A stretch of DNA of 54,472 bases, taken from Pyrinomonadaceae bacterium (lineage in GTDB: Bacteria; Acidobacteriota; Blastocatellia; Pyrinomonadales; Pyrinomonadaceae). Positions within the stretch are counted from its first letter, which is position 1. Each line of letters opens with the position of its first letter. Location: assembly GCA_025922875.1 (NCBI GenBank), contig JAICGZ010000005.1, forward strand, positions 1 to 54,472, written 5' to 3'. This document shows positions 43,152 through 54,175 of the stretch, piece by piece. The notes under the pieces were generated by a model. That model did no database searches, was not told the origin of the DNA, and saw only the letters and a program-made list of their open reading frames with translations. Both the position numbers and the translations under genes were made by a program.

Positions 43152-44039
43152 ATGAGACTTATTCTTGTCTTCGCAGTCGCGTTACTCACTCCCATTCACG
43201 CTCGCGCCGATCTCAGTCCCGATCTGAGTCAAAGCCAAGCTCGCAAAGTTATTCAAACGATGGCAGGCTGGTCTCTGCCAGGCGATTCCGTTCGCATTCG
43301 ATCCGTTAGATCGAACACTGCTGAGACTGCGGAGGTCAGCGCTGAGATCCAAGCGGTTTTTCGTCTGGCGTTGCGTGAAGGTCATTGGCAGTTGAGCGAG
43401 ATCAGGACCGCACAGGATCGTTGGGAGCGTTTAGAGATTCTCGCGCGAGCTGCGAATGTTGAGTTGCCGACAGGTGAGTGTGACCCGCCGTTACGGTTTG
43501 GGCGAACATCGTCTGAACTCACTAACAAACGCGCGCGTTGCCTGGTTGCGAGTCTGCTTGGAGTCGCGCTTCCGTCGGACGACGTTAGGATTAAAGAGAT
43601 TTCGCCTTTTGGATTGTCGCTTGGATCGGAGTCGGCGGCGCTGGCGATTGCTCTTGTTCGAGTTGAGTTTCGGTTAACTCGTGATCGGCAAGGCTGGCAT
43701 GTCGCTGAGTTCAAGAGTGGTGGTCGCGACTGGGTTAACGTGAGCGACGTGCCTGTGGCCGTCGATCAGCTCAAGCGCTCCGTCGCCAGTGATGAACTTT
43801 CAGTAATCGCTACGGCTCTCGACAAATTTCGCCGCGAACGAGGGTATTTCGTGGTTTCTGACAAAGAATCGGTGCTAATCGACCATCTCAGCCCGAAGTA
43901 CCTGGCCCGCGTAATTCGTGTGGATCCGTGGGCGCGTCCCTATCAATACGACGGCCAGCCAGACCGTTATTCCCTACGCTCCCTCGGCCCTGACGGCAAA
44001 CCCAACACCCCTGACGACATCGTCGTCTCCAGCCCTTAA
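43152..44039 (+). CDS. Exported protein with GspG-like C-terminal motif
   Basis: 295 residues with a signal peptide (1-19, MRLILVFAVALLTPIHARA). Two related segments of about 80 residues (SQARKVIQTMAGWSLPGDSVRIRSV and TNKRARCLVASLLGVALPSDDVRIKEI) suggest an internal duplication. The C-terminus LARVIRVDPWARPYQYDGQP...YSLRSLGPDGKPNTPDDI matches the pattern at the end of type II secretion major pseudopilins (GspG), including the calcium-site region. The pilin N-terminal methylation helix is absent. It begins four bases after the receiver gene. Function unknown. Confidence 0.75.
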   Translation: MRLILVFAVALLTPIHARADLSPDLSQSQARKVIQTMAGWSLPGDSVRIRSVRSNTAETAEVSAEIQAVFRLALREGHWQLSEIRTAQDRWERLEILARAANVELPTGECDPPLRFGRTSSELTNKRARCLVASLLGVALPSDDVRIKEISPFGLSLGSESAALAIALVRVEFRLTRDRQGWHVAEFKSGGRDWVNVSDVPVAVDQLKRSVASDELSVIATALDKFRRERGYFVVSDKESVLIDHLSPKYLARVIRVDPWARPYQYDGQPDRYSLRSLGPDGKPNTPDDIVVSSP

Positions 44040-44043
44040 CCAT

Positions 44044-44107
44044 AAGGCACAAAGAGGCACAAACAGCACAAAATGGCTGTTTAATTTCTTCGTGTGCCTT
44101 TTGTGTC
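44044..44107. repeat. Inverted repeat of the 'GGCACAAAGAGGCAC' family
   Basis: AAGGCACAAAGAGGCACAAA faces CGTGTGCCTTTTGTGTC. Related single-arm words (CACAAAG.AGCAC) occur at 5838-5861, 50330-50363 and 52030-52064. Confidence 0.65.
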
Positions 44108-44130
44108 GGTTTGCGGCCTGAAACAAACTC

Positions 44131-44160
44131 TTGACTGCCGCTTCCTGCGGGTGTTAGGTT
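44131..44160 (+). promoter_or_regulatory. Candidate promoter for the long receiver protein
   Basis: TTGACT (44131-44136), an 18-base spacer and TAGGTT (44155-44160). The -35 is good and the -10 weak. Confidence 0.35.
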
Positions 44161-44267
44161 TCCTGTCGGGGTCTCTTCCGAGGCCCGCTTCGTAACGACA
44201 TGCCCGCGCCATCCGTGCATACGCACTAGGCCCCGCCGATGGTGCAATTCAGCTAAAGGGATTGGCT

Positions 44268-45335
44268 TTGCTAGCTGGACGCAAACTCCTACTTGCCGAC
44301 GATTCGGCCACTATTCAGAAAGTTATCGACCTTACGTTCGCTGACGAAGGTGTGCGAGTCATGGCTGTCGGCAACGGCCAGGAGGCAATCGATCAGCTCC
44401 TGGAGTTTGCACCGGATATAGTTCTCGCAGACGTCTTCATGCCTGCTCGCACTGGCTATGAAGTTTGCGAATACGTCAAAACAAACGAGAAGCTGAAACA
44501 CATTCCCGTGATGCTGCTCGTGGGCTCATTTGAGCCGTTCGACGAAGCGGAGGCGCGCAGAGTTGGCGCGGATGACATATTGACGAAACCATTTCAATCG
44601 ATACGACGACTGATCGACCGGGTGGGAGCGCTCGTGAGCAGCCCGCCTGTTGTCGAGAGAGATAGTGCAACGGCCGAGCTTCCGCGAGTTGAAGAGCCGG
44701 AAGAAGAAGTGCGTTTGGACACGCAGGAGTTGGAGGTCACGACGGCAGACACGTTGCCGCTTGACGATGAAATAGCGGCGCAATCGTTACCCTGTGAGGA
44801 GAAAATGGAAACGCGAAACGATTCTGACGTGCTGTTGGACCTTGGTGAGTTTGAACCAGTGGGCGCGAATACGGATGACGAGTTTGTTTTAGACCTCGAT
44901 GATGAACCTGCTTACGAACCGGCTCCGATGCGTGCGTTTGTCGAGCCGCAGGTGAAGGAAGCTGTTGCCGCGGCGGCTAGTGGTTACGAGTCGAATTATC
45001 AACCGGAGGTTCACAGTTCCGCGTTTGCAGAGACACAGGAAGTGCTGTACGCGAGTGAGCCGACGTACCAGTCTGAGGCGCCGTACGCGAGTGAAGCGCA
45101 CGACGTTGCAGTTGCCGAACCCCAGCCTATGTTTGCTGAACCCGCACCTGCTCCTGTTGCACCGGCAACCTCCATCAGCGCCGACCAACTCTCACCCGAA
45201 ATGATCGACGCCATCGCCCGTCGCGTTGTCGAGATGATGTCAGACAAAGTCGTCCGCGAGATCGCGTGGGAAGTCGTCCCGGATCTTGCTGAGCTGCTCA
45301 TCAAGCGTCAACTCGAAGAGAGGCAAGCGAAGTAA
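44268..45335 (+). CDS. Receiver-domain protein with acidic linker and conserved C-terminal helix
   Basis: About 355 residues. The start is probably TTG 44268 (AAAGGG seven bases upstream); TTG 44262 is the alternative. The receiver domain (1-125) has LLLADDSATIQKVID, phosphoacceptor Asp55 (VLADVFMP) and ILTKPF. A long acidic, low-complexity linker follows, with repeated YxSExxY/YASEA segments. The end is a conserved-looking helix, SPEMIDAIARRVVEMMSDKVVREIAWEVVPDLAELLIKRQLEE. I recall that arrangement in myxobacterial and acidobacterial receivers, but a search is needed. There is no DNA-binding domain. Confidence 0.85.
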   Translation: MLAGRKLLLADDSATIQKVIDLTFADEGVRVMAVGNGQEAIDQLLEFAPDIVLADVFMPARTGYEVCEYVKTNEKLKHIPVMLLVGSFEPFDEAEARRVGADDILTKPFQSIRRLIDRVGALVSSPPVVERDSATAELPRVEEPEEEVRLDTQELEVTTADTLPLDDEIAAQSLPCEEKMETRNDSDVLLDLGEFEPVGANTDDEFVLDLDDEPAYEPAPMRAFVEPQVKEAVAAAASGYESNYQPEVHSSAFAETQEVLYASEPTYQSEAPYASEAHDVAVAEPQPMFAEPAPAPVAPATSISADQLSPEMIDAIARRVVEMMSDKVVREIAWEVVPDLAELLIKRQLEERQAK

Positions 45336-45338
45336 ACT

Positions 45339-45625
45339 TTTGAGCTTGCAAATTGCAACCTCAAGTTTCGCACCCACGTCCAATGTTTTGAGATCACAAA
45401 ATGTGATCTCAAATTAGAAATCTCCCGAAATCCGGCGGAAATCGAGAGTTTTGAGATCACAAAATGTGATCTCAAACTTTTTTGGCACTCATTTGAGTCG
45501 CAGATTGCGACCCAAAGGGTTGTACGCGCCTACCGCTTGTTGCTCGCCTTAAATCCGATTGGTTTGCGGGTTGATAACGTCGGCCCCCACGTCCTGGTTT
45601 TGAGATCACAATTTGTGATCTCAAA
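45339..45625. repeat. Five spaced palindromes of 25-27 bases in and after the ORF6N gene
   Basis: Palindromes at 45339-45365, 45387-45413, 45450-45476, 45492-45516 and 45599-45625. All have outer arms TTTGAG and C(T/C)CAA(A/G). The inner arms differ but remain complementary: ATCACA/TGTGAT in three, TCGCA/TGCGA in one, TTGCA/TGCAA in one. Read on the minus strand they encode versions of LRSQIVISK. The rightmost lies inside the ORF6N domain. Confidence 0.85.
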
Positions 45626-45846
45626 GCCTCCGTTTCGTCCTTGGTTAGTTGGAACATGAAATCTTCCGGAAACCGTTTGAGATTTCGCTGAACTTGCTGA
45701 TTGAGAACCCTGGTTGATACTCCATAAAGAGCTGCGAGATCGATATCAATCATGACCTTGTGGTCACGAATCAAATAGATTCCGCGCTCAACAAATTGGA
45801 CGGAGACGGCGACACCAGGCGCTGTGAGGTTTTTCTTGTGAGGCAT
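45472..45846 (-). CDS. ORF6N (KilA-N-type) DNA-binding domain protein, C-terminally degraded
   Basis: 124 residues. The N-terminal 75 match the ORF6N domain typical of phage antirepressors and mobile elements: FVERGIYLIRDHKVMIDIDLAALYGVSTRVLNQQVQRNLKRFPEDFMFQLTKDETEALRSQIV. The expected continuation (GGRRYLPYAF...) is seen only as GGRRYQPAN before unrelated sequence. Beyond the stop, another frame continues with LRSHFVISK-type repeats, so the 3' part is frameshifted and rearranged. It lies in an AT-rich patch beside a TIR pseudogene, suggesting horizontal acquisition. Confidence 0.75.
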   Translation of the reverse strand: MPHKKNLTAPGVAVSVQFVERGIYLIRDHKVMIDIDLAALYGVSTRVLNQQVQRNLKRFPEDFMFQLTKDETEALRSQIVISKPGRGGRRYQPANQSDLRRATSGRRVQPFGSQSATQMSAKKV

Positions 45847-45942
45847 GCCGACAGAATATCAGCAAAGCCTTTGAAATCAAGTCAAATTGTAGGACGTTAG
45901 CTCGATCTGACCGAGTTTTGCGGCCCATTCTTCGCAATATCG

Positions 45943-46411
45943 TTAAGCGGTTTTATTTAGCTCTTCCCAAGTTCGATCGAAGGCTCTTTGTAATTTTGCA
46001 TGCTCGAGCGCTGTATCACCACAAGCTTTGTTGATAGTTTCGATTAACCGGAAAACGTCTTCTCGATAAGTACTTGTTGATTGAAATTGGCCCATGGGTT
46101 GTCGAACTTCATTTGCCTTAACGTCCAAGAGGAATGTACATACTCTTGACTTGACGAATGTTGCAGCTTTGATAGTGCTCCGGCTTCAAACAGCAACCAT
46201 GGTGCATTCATATTGTCTCGAGTTACACAGATAATTCCAAAATTTGATTGGTCTAATTCAGCAGATATCACCGAACTCCATCTAGCTCCTTTTTCTATGT
46301 CAGCTTCCGACATCCAAGGGTCGAGCGCTGGATAACATCCTGTAACCAATCGCGTAAAGCCTGAGCTACGGCTCCGCTGCGTGAGCCTGACCAACTAAGG
46401 AATATTTTCAT
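45943..46411 (-). pseudogene. TIR-domain protein gene broken by two frameshifts
   Basis: Three minus-strand reading frames join into one TIR-like protein of about 155 residues. Frame 1 from the ATG at 46411 reads MKIFLSWSGSRSGAVAQAL then RDWLQDVIQ. After a one-base loss near 46330, frame 2 reads ALDPWMSEADIEKGARWSS then FGIICVTRDNMNAPWLLFEA. After a second shift near 46145, frame 3 reads RVCTFLLDVKANEVRQPMGQ and ends ...RAFDRTWEELNKTA at 45943. FLSWSGSRS and DPWMSEADIEKG are hallmarks of bacterial TIR proteins related to NADase defence effectors. Sequencing error is possible, but two independent shifts favour decay. Confidence 0.8.
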
Positions 46412-46807
46412 ATTAAGACCAGCAAACTAGGTAAAGGGGTAACTCACTTTGGCATGCTAAAACAGTTGTCCCCTCCTGTTTTTGGTTTTCTGTTACCTCA
46501 CTAGTCTTCCGAGCTTTGGTGCCTTGAGATTGCTACGGTATTTGCATTGATGGAACATGAAGTCCGCAAGATGACTTTTACTCATTCCTTAATCGGCCGG
46601 TTAATTAAGTAAATTAACTGCTAGGCTTCTTAGTTTTAGAGATCTCGGGACATCCGATCAAGTTTAAGAACGAGATACTGTCGACACATGCTGGTATTCC
46701 GAAGGAGCTCAATACCATGTAGATGGAGTAAGGCATTTTGAACTTTCCGCGTGGTCTGGCGTAGACTCTAGCTTTTCGTTTTTAACTCAAGCAAAGCATA
46801 GAGTCGC
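46412..46807. other. AT-rich intergenic region upstream of valS
   Basis: 396 bases with no supportable gene, visibly more AT-rich than the flanks. A short inverted pair GGTATT/AATACC lies around 46690-46720. Otherwise I see only the candidate valS promoter. The region may be residue of a degraded insertion together with the TIR and ORF6N remnants. Confidence 0.5.
46738..46767 (+). promoter_or_regulatory. Candidate promoter of valS-nadC
   Basis: TTGAAC (46738-46743), an 18-base spacer and TAGACT (46762-46767), about 40 bases before the valS ATG. No T-box leader is seen. Confidence 0.45.
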
Positions 46808-49476
<2,669 letters not shown>

Positions 49477-49480
<4 letters not shown>

Positions 49481-50331
49481 ACTGGATCGACGAAGGCGCG
49501 CTTTACTCACAAATCAGCCTCTTTCTGCGTGAGGATCTGGGACGCGGCGACATCACCACACAGTCGATCATCGCCCGCAACACGCGCGCTCGCGCTCGCT
49601 TTGTCGCAGGTCAGAACATGATTGTCGCGGGACTCGAAGCGGCGGAGGAAGTTTTTCTGACGCTCGATTCGCAGCAACAACTCGAGGCGTTTGTTTCAGA
49701 CGGTGAGCCGGTGGAGGCAGGCAAAGTGATTGCACGCATGATCGGCTTTGCGGACGTGCTGATTTCCGCTGAGCGGGTTGCGCTGAATCTTTTGCAGCAT
49801 CTCTCGGGTATCGCTACGCTAACGAATGAATATGTCAAAGCGGTCGATGGTACAGGTGCTCAGATAGCAGACACGCGAGCGACTACGCCAGGGTTGCGTC
49901 TGTTGGAGAGATACGCTGTTGAACTTGGCGGTGGATACAACAGCAGGTTTGGTTTGGATGATGGTGTGGTCGTTACTTCGAACCATGTTTCGATTCTTGG
50001 TGGAGTCGCGGATGCGGTGAAGACGGCGAAAGAGAAGCTGGGTTATATCCACAAAGTCGCTGTTGAGGTGTCTTCAGAAAATGAAGTAAGAGAAGCGGTG
50101 GCGGCAGGTGCTGATGTGATTGTGATCGAGCATCTCAGTGCGATGGATTTTGCGCGGCTTGCCGCGGTTGCGAGAGAGTTGAGCGACTCAGTTGTGGTTG
50201 AGTGTGGTGGAAAGATTACGACTGCGAATGCTCGTGAATATGCTGAGGCGGGTGCGCAACTGATTCGTGTTGAGGCGTTGACGAGCGCGGCCGCAGCGAT
50301 GAATATAGGTTTCAAAGTTCAGCCTTTTTAG
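49477..50331 (+). CDS. nadC: Nicotinate-nucleotide pyrophosphorylase (quinolinate phosphoribosyltransferase)
   Basis: Converts quinolinate and PRPP to nicotinate mononucleotide in de novo NAD synthesis. The 284 residues contain [74 protein letters not shown] and [13 protein letters not shown], and end [16 protein letters not shown] [16 protein letters not shown]. The ATGA overlap with valS implies coupled translation; the pairing has no obvious metabolic logic. nadA and nadB are not in the window. Confidence 0.96.
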
Positions 50332-50364
50332 CCGCAAAAAAGGCAACAAAAGCACAAAATAGAA

Positions 50365-51120
50365 ATGTGGGGAGAAGGGACGCGCAGGAAACTTGCACGC
50401 AGGGCGCTCGAGCGTCAACTCGCTTATCAAGAGCGTAAGGCCGCGCATGTTAGTGGGCGTGAGGAAGAGATCATCCTCGCGATGAAGACCTCGTCGTGGC
50501 GCGTGCGTGAACTGCTCGAAAAGTTTCAACCCATCAAGCCGGATGCTCGAGTTGTTGAGGTCGGTAGCGGCGCCCATGGGCTGATCTTTTACTTTGGCTC
50601 AAAGCGTGGATTCGGAGTGGATCCACTCGCTGTGAGTTATAAAAGCCTGTTTCCGAGCTGGCAGGGTTGCGCGCCCACATTGGCGGCGGCCGGTGAGTCG
50701 CTGCCCTTTCCGGATCAGAGTTTTGACATCGTGCTTTGTGACAATGTGGTCGACCACGCGGAGTCGCCTGTGAAGATTGTCAGCGAATTAGCGCGAGTGT
50801 TGTTGCCCGGCGGCTTACTGTACTTCACAGTCAATATTCATCATCCAGTGTACGCCGTTGCAGCTGGTGTGCATTCGAGCTGGCGGGCTGTTGGCTTGCC
50901 TTATGAGGTCGGTCCGTTTGCGGATCACACCACGCATCTCACGCTTGAAGCTGCGAAAAATTTGTTTAAGAACTTACCACTTCAGATTCTGAGTGCGAAG
51001 AGTAATGTCGAGGAAGCCAGGACACGCGCCCGCAAACAGCCGCCGAGGCACGTTGGCGACCGGCTCAAGCGAGTCTTCTTCAAGAATGCGCTGTATGAGG
51101 TCGTGGCGCGCCGCGTGTAG
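50365..51120 (+). CDS. Class I SAM-dependent methyltransferase
   Basis: 251 residues. The AdoMet-binding core is VVEVGSGAHGLIFYFG (motif I), GVDPLA (motif II), ESLPFPDQSFDIVLCDNVVDHAESP (motif III region) and ELARVLLPGGLLYFTVNI. The N-terminus (RKLARRALERQLAYQERKAAHVSG) is basic and helical. The fold is close to ubiquinone/UbiE-type small-molecule methyltransferases, but the substrate cannot be inferred. It follows nadC by about 30 bases with a 'GCAAAAAAGGCAAC' repeat word between. Confidence 0.85.
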   Translation: MWGEGTRRKLARRALERQLAYQERKAAHVSGREEEIILAMKTSSWRVRELLEKFQPIKPDARVVEVGSGAHGLIFYFGSKRGFGVDPLAVSYKSLFPSWQGCAPTLAAAGESLPFPDQSFDIVLCDNVVDHAESPVKIVSELARVLLPGGLLYFTVNIHHPVYAVAAGVHSSWRAVGLPYEVGPFADHTTHLTLEAAKNLFKNLPLQILSAKSNVEEARTRARKQPPRHVGDRLKRVFFKNALYEVVARRV

Positions 51121-51238
51121 TTTTTGGAACCGTGCGCGTCGACGCAACGTGGAAGGCGGGAGCTTAGGGCATCCGGCTGGAGCTTGATGGCATCAGGATA
51201 GCGGGGTATCTTAGAGCGGTACGAAAAGGAGTACGAAC

Positions 51239-52021
51239 ATGCCTGTCTGGATTCGTAGTTACGTCAAGTTCCTCGTCGCCGTCTGCCTGGTTATTAGCTT
51301 TTGTTTAATTGAAGGCGAGGCGCAAACTCGCAGGAAAAAGCGTCCACGGCGGACGACGAAACCCGCGGTTGCAAGGCCAGTAATCACAAATCCTCCAGTT
51401 GCGCCACCAACAACCGCGGAAGGCACTGACACCGGTGACGTGAAGATTATCAGTACCGCTGACGAAGCTCAGGAAGGTACGCAGCCAACGTCATCAAAAC
51501 CTGCAAAGACTCCAGCCGCACCCGAGCAGGATCAGATGCAGCAGACGATCACCACGCTTTCCAATCAGGTGAACAAGCTGAATGACAAGCTCACGCAGAT
51601 GCAGGACGACGACCGCTATCAGCTTGATATGGAGCGTTTGACTCGCGCTGAGCAACGTGCCGAGCAGTTGCGTTCGCAGTTGATTGATACACAGAGCAAG
51701 ATTGCCGACTTCGAATCGAGGCTCGAGCAGCTTGACTATGCGTTGAAGCCGGAGAACGTCGAACGGGCGACGCAGGGTTATGGAACGGTACATCCGGAAG
51801 AGGCCCGCGAAGCGCGCAAACGCCAGCTCGAGAGTGAACGATCGAGGGTGCAAGCGCAGTTAAGGCTGGTTGAATCGAGTAAGACGCGTTTGGAAACGGC
51901 CGTGTCGAATGCTGATGCGGAAGTGGATCACCTGCGCCAGAAGCTCAATCAACGCCGCGAGCAGATGGATGCCGCACCGGTTGAAACGCCGAAGCCGCGA
52001 AAACCTGAAGAGCCACAATAA
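51239..52021 (+). CDS. Exported coiled-coil protein of unknown function
   Basis: 260 residues. A signal peptide (1-29, VAVCLVISFCLIEGEAQ) is followed by a basic patch (TRRKKRPRRTTK) and a Pro/Thr-rich linker. Long coiled-coil segments span about 98-175 (ITTLSNQVNKLNDKLTQMQDD, TRAEQRAEQLRSQLIDTQSKI) and 190-250. AAAAGGAG seven bases upstream supports the ATG. No enzymatic motif is visible. It might be an envelope structural protein, but that is only a guess. Confidence 0.75.
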   Translation: MPVWIRSYVKFLVAVCLVISFCLIEGEAQTRRKKRPRRTTKPAVARPVITNPPVAPPTTAEGTDTGDVKIISTADEAQEGTQPTSSKPAKTPAAPEQDQMQQTITTLSNQVNKLNDKLTQMQDDDRYQLDMERLTRAEQRAEQLRSQLIDTQSKIADFESRLEQLDYALKPENVERATQGYGTVHPEEAREARKRQLESERSRVQAQLRLVESSKTRLETAVSNADAEVDHLRQKLNQRREQMDAAPVETPKPRKPEEPQ

Positions 52022-52063
52022 AAGTATTAGCCACAAAGAAGCACAAAAAGCACAAAAACGGTT

Positions 52064-52837
52064 TCAGTTTTGAGTGCTTGTGTGCATGGCGACGGCTTTC
52101 CAGCCTCCGATCTGGTAAATAAACACTAATGTGTAAGACTCACCACGGACGATAGCTGTGTCACCATAGATTGAAATACTCGCCTTTGCCGCATCGGGTT
52201 TTCCATACTTAACTTTTCCCGCGCGAAGATCGTCGAGCAATTGTTGCCGAGCGACTTGCAGGCCGCCGCGCGTCCACATGAAAGTTGAGTCCGTCAAACC
52301 GGTGAGCTTATCAACGTCGGCGGCCGTTAGTGCCTGGTGAAACGCAGCTTCAGTTGCCGCCACTTCGCTCTTGCTCTCTGCTTCCGTGCGAGGCATGCGC
52401 GTGGATTGCCAGTTCACCACTTGCCACTTGCCATCGCGCTTCACGAATGTGCCGGTGTTGAGCAGATTAGCGACTTGCTTGCCCGCGCCTGTTTCGGTTG
52501 TTGCTACGAGACGAAAGGCTAAGACGGCGGTGTTGCCGTACTGTTGAATCTGGATGTCCTCAGCCGTGTAGACGGTTTTCGGATCCGTGGACTTCGGAGC
52601 CGGCGCTGAGCGCACGTCGCGCATCACCTCAGCTTTGTTGACACGACGACCAACTGAACGCGTGTAGATCAAGTCGTCAGCCCAGAACCGATCGTGCACG
52701 GCGGGGTCGTTGCGCGAGGCGCCCGCCAAAAAATCATTCAACAATTTAGTTAACTCGATGGCATCCGAAGTGGGTTGTGCAAACGCGCCACAGGTCGTTA
52801 CCAGAATGACGATCACACACGAAACAAGTTTTCTCAT
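52064..52837 (-). CDS. Exported protein with two tandem SnoaL/NTF2-like (DUF4440-type) domains
   Basis: 257 residues from the ATG at 52837, which begins a clean signal peptide (MRKLVSCVIVILVTTCGAFAQ). Two repeats of the NTF2-like fold follow: LTKLLNDFLAGASRNDPAVHDRFWADDLIYTRSVGR with GKWQVVNWQSTRMPRT, then EAAFHQALTAADVDKLTGLTDSTFMWTRGG with IGGWKAVAMHTSTQN. Such domains bind small molecules or act as enzymes; no catalytic pair could be assigned. A longer frame upstream would overlap the next gene and hide the signal peptide. Confidence 0.85.
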   Translation of the reverse strand: MRKLVSCVIVILVTTCGAFAQPTSDAIELTKLLNDFLAGASRNDPAVHDRFWADDLIYTRSVGRRVNKAEVMRDVRSAPAPKSTDPKTVYTAEDIQIQQYGNTAVLAFRLVATTETGAGKQVANLLNTGTFVKRDGKWQVVNWQSTRMPRTEAESKSEVAATEAAFHQALTAADVDKLTGLTDSTFMWTRGGLQVARQQLLDDLRAGKVKYGKPDAAKASISIYGDTAIVRGESYTLVFIYQIGGWKAVAMHTSTQN

Positions 52838-52877
52838 GGGCACGGATATTAGCAGGATAATCCAGAGATTACACAGA

Positions 52878-53390
52878 TCAGCGCCCTTTCTCGGCAACCG
52901 TGATCGCCCACCATGGTCCGTCTTCACGCAACGCCGACCAGTACCACGCGGATACATCGGTCCAGCTCTCACCAGACCCGCTGTGGATCCTCTCATAAAC
53001 ACGCAACTGAACGTTCCCCTTACTCGCGGCGAAGCTGGACCATAGCAAACCGCTGTCGTCACGTTGCAGAGCGAGAGGTTTGACGCTGTAACCCAGACCC
53101 TGAAAGCAATCGGAAGCGGGATGCAATTTGCGCGTCGCTTCGGTGACCCAACGAATCACGATTTCTCGTTCACCGTCGGTGAAGCGGCCGATCCGGCCTG
53201 GAAAGTCACTCATGAATCGTTGCTCGAGCTCTGTCATCGGCAACGCCGTCAGCGTCTTGCCCTCGAACTGATTGGGCCAACCTGTGAACGCGATCGTAGT
53301 TCCTGACGTTTGCACAGAGTGCGCAGACAGAAACGGCATGAACGACGCTATCGCGCAGGCAATTATGTAGAAGAGACTGCTGCGTCGCAT
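52878..53390 (-). CDS. EpsI-like exosortase-associated protein
   Basis: 170 residues from the ATG at 53390, overlapping the exosortase end by 28 bases. An N-terminal hydrophobic segment (1-20) precedes a periplasmic domain. The stretch VTEATRKLHPASDCFQGLGY with His90 and Cys95 matches the HPxxxCF pattern of EpsI/DUF3485-type proteins, often encoded beside or fused to exosortases. It is thought to help exosortase processing or polymer export, but the mechanism is not established. Assignment is by motif and context. Confidence 0.8.
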   Translation of the reverse strand: MRRSSLFYIIACAIASFMPFLSAHSVQTSGTTIAFTGWPNQFEGKTLTALPMTELEQRFMSDFPGRIGRFTDGEREIVIRWVTEATRKLHPASDCFQGLGYSVKPLALQRDDSGLLWSSFAASKGNVQLRVYERIHSGSGESWTDVSAWYWSALREDGPWWAITVAEKGR

Positions 53391-54175
53391 ACATTCCCTC
53401 TCCGAAGCTTGAACATAATGAAAACGATACCGGCAGCTTCCAACACAAACGCGATCAGTCCGGCGTATTCGTGACCCCACGAAGGCATTTGCAAAACGCC
53501 CGCCTCTAAATAAAAGAGCGCCACAGCGCGGAATACATTGGCGGCGATGATTACAACGAACGTGAGCGGCAGCAGCAACATCGCCTTGAGCACGGGTAGT
53601 TCAAAGAGACACAAAAGAACAAAGGTTAAGAACATGCCCACCCAGAGCATCTTGATGCCACTACAGGGCGCGTCGATCCAGATCATTCGTCCGGCCCAAT
53701 TGAGACATGTTCCTTCCTGCACGACTGCAAAACTACTCATGCGCAGAATCGGAGCCGTTAGTTGGGCCACGACGACTCGCATTGGATAACCACCGAAGAA
53801 TTGCAGTGTGGGAATGGTAGGCAGAGAAAGATAGAACAACCCAAATAGTCCCGGATGAAAAGACTTTCCAAAACGCAAGGAACTCAGTGTCAGCGCCAGT
53901 GCAGTAAAGGCCATCGTCGCTCGTCCGAGTGGTGGCAAAACGAAGTACGTGGCGATGTAAACAACTATGAATAGCGCCGGCAGAAACAACGAGGGTTCTG
54001 TGCGAGGCAAAGGCTTCTTTGAAGCTAACAAAACCACTAACGCAGCAATGAACGCCAGCAAGCCCCATGGTTGGTCCCATGAGTAGACAGCGCGTGTGAA
54101 ATACCATCGCCACACTTCCCAGAACGCAACTAACTGAAGGGCGAGGAGCAACAGAGTCCACTTCAGACGGTGCAC
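53363..54175 (-). CDS. Exosortase (PEP-CTERM sorting transpeptidase family)
   Basis: Integral membrane cysteine protease/transpeptidase predicted to cut PEP-CTERM signals on exported proteins. The 270 residues contain about eight hydrophobic helices. The catalytic set is clear: Cys171 in IDAPCSGIKML, Arg216 in ANVFRAVALFYLEAG and His235 in SWGHEYAGL. The short C-terminal part after the last helix has no EpsI fusion; that function is the separate downstream gene. It overlaps the upstream PEP-CTERM-like gene by 13 bases, so they form one operon. The exosortase subtype is not assigned. Confidence 0.92.
   Translation of the reverse strand: MHRLKWTLLLLALQLVAFWEVWRWYFTRAVYSWDQPWGLLAFIAALVVLLASKKPLPRTEPSLFLPALFIVVYIATYFVLPPLGRATMAFTALALTLSSLRFGKSFHPGLFGLFYLSLPTIPTLQFFGGYPMRVVVAQLTAPILRMSSFAVVQEGTCLNWAGRMIWIDAPCSGIKMLWVGMFLTFVLLCLFELPVLKAMLLLPLTFVVIIAANVFRAVALFYLEAGVLQMPSWGHEYAGLIAFVLEAAGIVFIMFKLRRGNVCDAAVSST

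Noticed and set aside
46640..46722. Short plus-strand frame ending KNEILSTHAGIPKELNTM as a gene remnant upstream of valS
   Set aside because: Too short, no start or ribosome site, and no family recognised.
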